Under the pieces are notes generated by a model. It did no database searches and was not told the DNA's origin. It saw only the letters and a program-made list of their open reading frames with translations. A stretch of 9,730 nucleotides of DNA from Firmicutes bacterium UBA2530 (GTDB taxonomy: Bacteria; Bacillota; Clostridia; Tissierellales; Sedimentibacteraceae): contig DDNC01000014.1 of the NCBI GenBank assembly GCA_002340985.1, forward strand, positions 307,210-316,939, in the 5' to 3' direction. Below are positions 6,831 to 9,730 of this stretch, piece by piece. Within the stretch, counting starts at the first letter, position 1. Every line of letters begins with the position of its first letter. Made by a program: the position numbers and the translations under genes.

Positions 6831-6859
6831 TTGCCAAATAATTTTGGCTATGCTATACT
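6831..6859 (+). promoter_or_regulatory. Extended -10 sigma-A promoter for rpsB, overlapped by a palindrome
   Basis: TTGCCA (6831-6836) and TATACT (6854-6859) are 17 bp apart, and TG at 6851-6852 gives an extended -10 element. This should be a strong promoter, starting near 6866. A palindrome, GCCAAA-TAAT-TTTGGC (6833-6848), covers most of the -35 box and the spacer, where a repressor could block polymerase. Confidence 0.78.
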
Positions 6860-6865
6860 GAACAT

Positions 6866-6961
6866 AATTACGCACAGAATTAGATTATGCGAGAGTTGTG
6901 CCGAAAGGTCTTGAGCATGAAGTGAAAATTCTGGAGGTAAAAACAAAAGGAGGAAAAAAAT
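6866..6961 (+). promoter_or_regulatory. Structured 5' leader of rpsB, candidate S2 autoregulatory element
   Basis: The roughly 95-nt leader has nested pairings. P1 is CAGAATT (6875-6881) with AATTCTG (6927-6933). P2 is TTATGC (6885-6890) with GCATGA (6915-6920), including one G-U pair. P3 is GAGA (6891-6894) with TCTT (6909-6912). A short CC/GG stem is capped by a GAAA tetraloop (6903-6906). In addition GCACA (6872-6876) can pair with TGTGC (6897-6901), which would form a pseudoknot or compete with the outer part of P1. The 3' strand of P1 abuts a decoy GGAGG (6933-6937), and the true AGGAGG (6948-6953) lies eight bases before the ATG. In E. coli, S2 represses its own operon through the rpsB leader; the same role here is inference. 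Confidence 0.5.
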
Positions 6962-7726
6962 ATGGCTATAATTAGCATGAAAAAACTGCTTGAAGCAGGA
7001 GTTCACTTCGGTCACCAGACAAGAAGATGGAACCCTAAGATGGCAGAGTACATTTTTACGGAAAGAAACGGTATATACATTATCGACTTGCAGAAAACAA
7101 GCGATAAGGTTGATGAAGCTTACAACTTTGTTAAAGAGGTTGCTTCAAGCGGAGACGAAATACTGTTCGTAGGAACTAAGAAACAAGCTCAGGAATCAAC
7201 AAAGTCAGAAGCAGCAAGATGCGGAATGCACTTTGTAAGCCAGAGATGGTTGGGTGGTATGCTTACAAACTACCAGACAATCAGAAAGAGAATTGACAGA
7301 TTAAACGCTTTGAAAACAATGGAAGAAGACGGAACATTTGCACTTCTTACAAAGAAGGAAGTTATTAAGTTAAGAAATGAAGCTGAAAGACTTGAGAAAT
7401 TCTTAGGCGGAATTCAGAACATGGATAAACTTCCGGGAGCATTGTTTGTTGTTGACCCGAGAAAAGAAAAAATTGCTGTTGAAGAAGCTAGAAAATTAGG
7501 TATTCCGGTTGTTGCAATAGTTGATACAAACTGTGACCCAGACGAAGTTGATTTCGTAATTCCTGGGAATGATGACGCTATAAGAGCGGTAAAGCTTCTT
7601 ACTGCAACAATTGCAGATGCTGTTCTTGAAGGAAGACAAGGCGTTCAATTGACAGACGAAGAACCTGAATATGACGAAACATCTGAAGAAGAGCTTGAAA
7701 AAGTAGAAGAAACTACAGAAGAATAG
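6962..7726 (+). CDS. rpsB: 30S ribosomal protein S2
   Basis: A 254-residue S2 protein, which sits at the head-body junction of the small subunit, binds late in assembly and is needed for S1 or leader-mRNA interactions at the mRNA exit. The N-terminal signature is clear: MKKLLEAGVHFGHQTRRWNP (6-25), then FTERNGIYIIDLQKT (32-46). The central blocks FVGTKKQAQ and RWLGGMLTNYQTI, and the C-terminal PGALFVVDPRKEKIAVEEA and GIPVVAIVDTNCDPD, are typical. The protein ends in a strongly acidic tail rich in Glu (from about residue 231), normal for Firmicutes. The start has AGGAGG at good spacing. It heads the rpsB-tsf-pyrH-frr cluster, with its own promoter and a structured leader. A terminator-like hairpin follows it, so S2 can be made in excess of the downstream proteins. 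Confidence 0.98.
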   Translation: MAIISMKKLLEAGVHFGHQTRRWNPKMAEYIFTERNGIYIIDLQKTSDKVDEAYNFVKEVASSGDEILFVGTKKQAQESTKSEAARCGMHFVSQRWLGGMLTNYQTIRKRIDRLNALKTMEEDGTFALLTKKEVIKLRNEAERLEKFLGGIQNMDKLPGALFVVDPRKEKIAVEEARKLGIPVVAIVDTNCDPDEVDFVIPGNDDAIRAVKLLTATIADAVLEGRQGVQLTDEEPEYDETSEEELEKVEETTEE

Positions 7727-7745
7727 AAAAATAGAAAAATAGAAA
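7722..7745 (+). repeat. Three tandem copies of AATAGAAA spanning the rpsB stop
   Basis: AATAGAAA is repeated exactly three times (7722-7745), and a degenerate fourth copy follows. Each unit contains TAG; because the period is 8, the three TAG codons fall in three different frames (7724, 7732, 7740). The first is the rpsB stop. The array therefore stops translation in all frames before the terminator-like hairpin. It may equally be simple slippage in A-rich DNA. Confidence 0.7.
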
Positions 7746-7760
7746 AATAAAATAATAAAC

Positions 7761-7803
7761 AAAGTAAGGGGTTAGGAATTTTTTCCTTACGCCTTGCTTT
7801 TTT
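7761..7803 (+). terminator. Intrinsic terminator/attenuator between rpsB and tsf
   Basis: AAAGTAAGGGGTTAGGAA (7761-7778) pairs with TTCCTTACGCCTTGCTTT (7783-7800) at 16 of 18 positions (one a G-U pair) around a TTTT loop. A run of six T (7798-7803) follows, starting within the stem base. It lies 34 nt after the rpsB stop and 19 nt before the tsf start. No separate tsf promoter is visible, so termination is probably partial and sets the S2 to EF-Ts ratio. Confidence 0.85.
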
Positions 7804-7822
7804 AAATTTTGGAGGTTATTAA

Positions 7823-8737
7823 ATGGAAATTACAGCTTCATTGGTAAAGGAACTGAGAGAAAAAAGTAATGCAGGTATGATGGACTGCAAAAAAGCGCTG
7901 CAGGAAACAGGCGGAGATATTGAAAAGGCAATAGATTATCTGAGAGAAAAAGGTCTTTCCAAAGCGTCAAAGAAAGCAGACAGAATTGCTGCCGAAGGAC
8001 TTACGGCTGCCCTGGTATCAGCAGACGGTAAAAGAGGTGTTGTTGTAGAGGTTAACTCAGAAACGGACTTCGTTGCAAAAAATGATGAGTTCAGAGGCTT
8101 TGTGGAAACTGTTGCAAAAACAGCACTTGAAAAAGAACCTGCTGACGTTGAAACATTAAAGGAAGAAAAACTTGAAGACGGAAAGACACTTCAGGAATCA
8201 CTGACTGATAAAATAGCTAAAATAGGCGAAAACATGTCAATCAGAAGATTTGCAGTTGAAAAAGTAGCTGCAGGAAGAGTTGTTTCATATATTCATGCCG
8301 GCGGAAAGATTTCTGTTATAGTAGCTCTTGAATCTGAAGGTGATCAGGAAGCTCTTGAAGTTTTAGGAAAAGACCTTGCAATGCAGGTTGCTGCCATGAA
8401 CCCTAAATACATATCAATTGATGATGTTGATGCGGATTTCATTGCTCATGAAAGAGAAATACTCATAGCTCAGGCATTGAACGAAGGAAAGCCTAAAAAC
8501 ATAGTTGAAAAAATGGTTGAGGGAAGACTTCAGAAGGAGCTTAAAGAAGTATGCTTACTGGAGCAGGCTTTTGTTAAGGACGGAGATATAACAGTTAAGA
8601 AATATGTCGAAAATACAGCAGCGAAGGCAGGAAAGCCAATAAAGGTTACCGGAGTTAAAAGATTTGAAGTAGGCGAAGGCATAGAAAAGAAATCTGAAAA
8701 CTTTGCTGAAGAAGTTGCAAAGCAAATGGGTAAATAA
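7823..8737 (+). CDS. tsf: Elongation factor Ts
   Basis: A 304-residue EF-Ts, the guanine nucleotide exchange factor that releases GDP from EF-Tu in the cytoplasm. The N-terminal UBA-like domain (1-about 50) contains LVKELREKSNAGMMDCKKAL (7-26) and DIEKAIDYLREKG (32-44), the EF-Ts signature. NSETDFVAKNDEF (78-90) contains the TDFVA motif whose Asp-Phe inserts near the Mg site of EF-Tu. The core then has the second signature-like stretch YIHAGGKISVIVALE, and the coiled-coil/C-terminal part is intact, with length normal for Firmicutes. The start has GGAGG seven bases upstream (7811-7815), between the terminator-like hairpin and the ATG. No own promoter is seen, so expression depends on readthrough from rpsB. 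The TAA stop is followed by a 75-bp gap to pyrH. Confidence 0.98.
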   Translation: MEITASLVKELREKSNAGMMDCKKALQETGGDIEKAIDYLREKGLSKASKKADRIAAEGLTAALVSADGKRGVVVEVNSETDFVAKNDEFRGFVETVAKTALEKEPADVETLKEEKLEDGKTLQESLTDKIAKIGENMSIRRFAVEKVAAGRVVSYIHAGGKISVIVALESEGDQEALEVLGKDLAMQVAAMNPKYISIDDVDADFIAHEREILIAQALNEGKPKNIVEKMVEGRLQKELKEVCLLEQAFVKDGDITVKKYVENTAAKAGKPIKVTGVKRFEVGEGIEKKSENFAEEVAKQMGK

Positions 8738-8759
8738 TCCTGAGGGAAAATGTATATTA

Positions 8760-8787
8760 TAATGGAGAACTGAATAGTTCTCCATTA
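8760..8787 (+). other. Perfect 12-bp hairpin between tsf and pyrH
   Basis: TAATGGAGAACT (8760-8771) and AGTTCTCCATTA (8776-8787) pair at all 12 positions around a GAAT loop. No U-run follows on either strand, so it is not an intrinsic terminator. It ends about 14 nt before the pyrH ribosome binding site. Plausible roles are an RNA processing or stability element, or an influence on pyrH initiation. A TATAAT lies at 8758-8763, but no -35 box accompanies it. Confidence 0.6.
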
Positions 8788-8812
8788 ATCAAAAATAGCT
8801 CAGGAGGAAAAA

Positions 8813-9526
8813 ATGGAGTACAAATATAAAAGAATTATTTTAAAGGTAAGCGGAGAAGCTTTATCAGGCAGCGCCGGGCATGGAATAAATGAGGAAATCG
8901 TAACAAGGATTTCCAATGTAATAAAAAATGTCAACGAAATAGGTGTAGAGGTTGCAGTAGTCGTTGGAGGAGGAAACTTCTGGAGAGGTGCCAGCGCACG
9001 TGAAATGGACAGAACTACATCCGATTATATGGGAATGCTGGGAACTATAATAAACGGACTTGCATTACAGGATGCTCTCGAAAAAATCGGCGTTGAAACA
9101 AGGCTTCAGACTGCAATTGAAATGAGACAGATTGCTGAACCATATATCAGAAGAAAAGCTGTGAGACATCTTGAGAAGGGAAGAGTTGTGATATTTTCAG
9201 GCGGCTCGGGAAATCCATATTTCTCGACAGATACAACAGCGGCGCTGAGAGCGGCTGAAATAAATGCTGATATAATTCTCCTTGCTAAAAATGGCGTTGA
9301 CGGCGTATACAGTGATGACCCAAAGAAAAACCCTGATTCTGTGAAATATGATGAATTGAAATACATTGATGTTCTGAACAAAGGGCTTAAAATAATGGAT
9401 TCAACAGCAACATCCTTGTGCATGGACAATAAGATTCCTATACTGGTCTTTGGAATCGAAGAACCTGAAAATATAGAAAAAATCGTTATGGGAAATGATA
9501 TAGGAACAATTATCAAGGAGGTATGA
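8813..9526 (+). CDS. pyrH: Uridylate kinase (UMP kinase)
   Basis: A 237-residue bacterial UMP kinase of the amino-acid-kinase fold. It phosphorylates UMP to UDP with ATP in pyrimidine nucleotide synthesis and is usually a hexamer controlled by GTP and UTP. Key blocks are all present: LKVSGEAL (10-17) with phosphate-binding K11 and G14, VVGGGNFWRGA (50-60), D71 in TSDYMGMLGT at the UMP site, GGSGNPYFSTDTTAALRA (130-147), where many relatives have GGTGNPFFSTDTTA, and AKNGVDGVYSDDPKKNP (158-174) at the ATP site. The length is normal. The start has AGGAGG (8802-8807) five bases upstream. It is followed 1 nt later by frr, whose ribosome binding site lies inside the 3' end of pyrH, so these two are translationally coupled. 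Confidence 0.98.
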   Translation: MEYKYKRIILKVSGEALSGSAGHGINEEIVTRISNVIKNVNEIGVEVAVVVGGGNFWRGASAREMDRTTSDYMGMLGTIINGLALQDALEKIGVETRLQTAIEMRQIAEPYIRRKAVRHLEKGRVVIFSGGSGNPYFSTDTTAALRAAEINADIILLAKNGVDGVYSDDPKKNPDSVKYDELKYIDVLNKGLKIMDSTATSLCMDNKIPILVFGIEEPENIEKIVMGNDIGTIIKEV

Positions 9527-9527
9527 G

Positions 9528-9730
9528 ATGTATAAAGATTTAATATCAAAATCAGAAGAAGTTATGAAAAAATCAATCAATTTTCTGAAGGATGAGCTTG
9601 GTACCATAAGAGCAGGCAAGGCTAACCCGAAACTGGTTGATAAAATCCAGGTTAGCTATTACGGTACCATGACTCCGATTAACCAGGTAGCAAATATATC
9701 TGTACCGGAACCGAGAGCAATTATTATTCA
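9528..9730 (+). CDS. frr: Ribosome recycling factor (3' end outside window)
   Basis: Sixty-seven codons plus two bases are present; the family is about 185 residues, so roughly a third is visible and the truncation is only the window edge. RRF acts with EF-G to split the post-termination ribosome. The visible part fits domain I helix 1 and the start of domain II: SEEVMKKSINFLKDELGTIR (9-28), then AGKANPKLVDKIQVSYYG (29-46) and TPINQVANISVPEPRAI (49-65), matching the typical RTGRASP, VxYYGxxTPLxQ and ISVPEPR pattern. Ala-Gly-Lys-Ala replaces the common Thr-Gly-Arg-Ala, as in some Clostridia. ATG at 9528 has AGGAGG (9516-9521) six bases upstream, 1 nt after the pyrH stop. Confidence 0.95.
   Translation, partial: MYKDLISKSEEVMKKSINFLKDELGTIRAGKANPKLVDKIQVSYYGTMTPINQVANISVPEPRAIII

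Noticed and set aside
6833..6848. GCCAAA/TTTGGC as the topA terminator
   Set aside because: The stem is 6 bp with no following T-run, and it overlaps the rpsB promoter, so it was treated as a promoter-associated palindrome.
8758..8763. TATAAT as a promoter for pyrH
   Set aside because: No -35 box lies 15-19 bp upstream and there is no extended -10 TG; the hexamer overlaps the hairpin arm and may be chance in AT-rich DNA.
1..9730. Mobile element, CRISPR array, toxin-antitoxin or defence system
   Set aside because: No transposase, integrase, spaced direct repeats, Cas-like or toxin-like protein, or shift in codon use was seen; all genes fit well-known families.

Overview
The window looks like a chromosomal housekeeping segment from a low-GC, Gram-positive, probably spore-forming anaerobe of the Clostridia. 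Supporting signs are strong AGGAGG-type ribosome binding sites at almost every gene, heavy use of AGA for arginine and of A/T third positions, a SpoIID-domain protein, a Firmicutes-type MntR, and a TopA with several zinc motifs. The genus cannot be fixed from the sequence alone. No CRISPR array, insertion sequence, prophage, tRNA or rRNA gene is visible.

Left half (1-4432), all on the minus strand. In transcription order: a small AhpD/carboxymuconolactone-decarboxylase-fold protein; an MntR-type manganese-responsive repressor; the YifB/ComM AAA+ ATPase; the DNA-processing protein DprA, 3 nt after yifB and probably translationally coupled to it; and a SpoIID/LytB-domain protein whose C-terminus lies outside the window. 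YifB/ComM and DprA both act on incoming single-stranded DNA in natural transformation. The MntR gene is preceded by a 39-bp near-perfect palindrome that may be an operator, a terminator or an attenuator.

Right half (4605-9730), all on the plus strand. Topoisomerase I (topA) is followed by the classic rpsB-tsf-pyrH-frr cluster: ribosomal protein S2, elongation factor Ts, UMP kinase and ribosome recycling factor (partial). topA has a TTGACA promoter. rpsB has its own extended -10 promoter and a roughly 95-nt leader that can fold, including a possible pseudoknot. A strong intrinsic-terminator-like hairpin lies between rpsB and tsf and probably lowers tsf expression relative to rpsB. A perfect 12-bp hairpin without a U-run lies between tsf and pyrH. 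pyrH and frr are 1 nt apart.

The protein genes are ordinary. The points most worth a second look are non-coding: the rpsB leader, the palindrome with competing pairings upstream of mntR, and the hairpins that punctuate the translation operon. The gene order is also unusual: yifB-dprA point away from topA, and neither codY nor trmFO/hslVU lies between topA and rpsB. I found no convincing undescribed multi-gene system.
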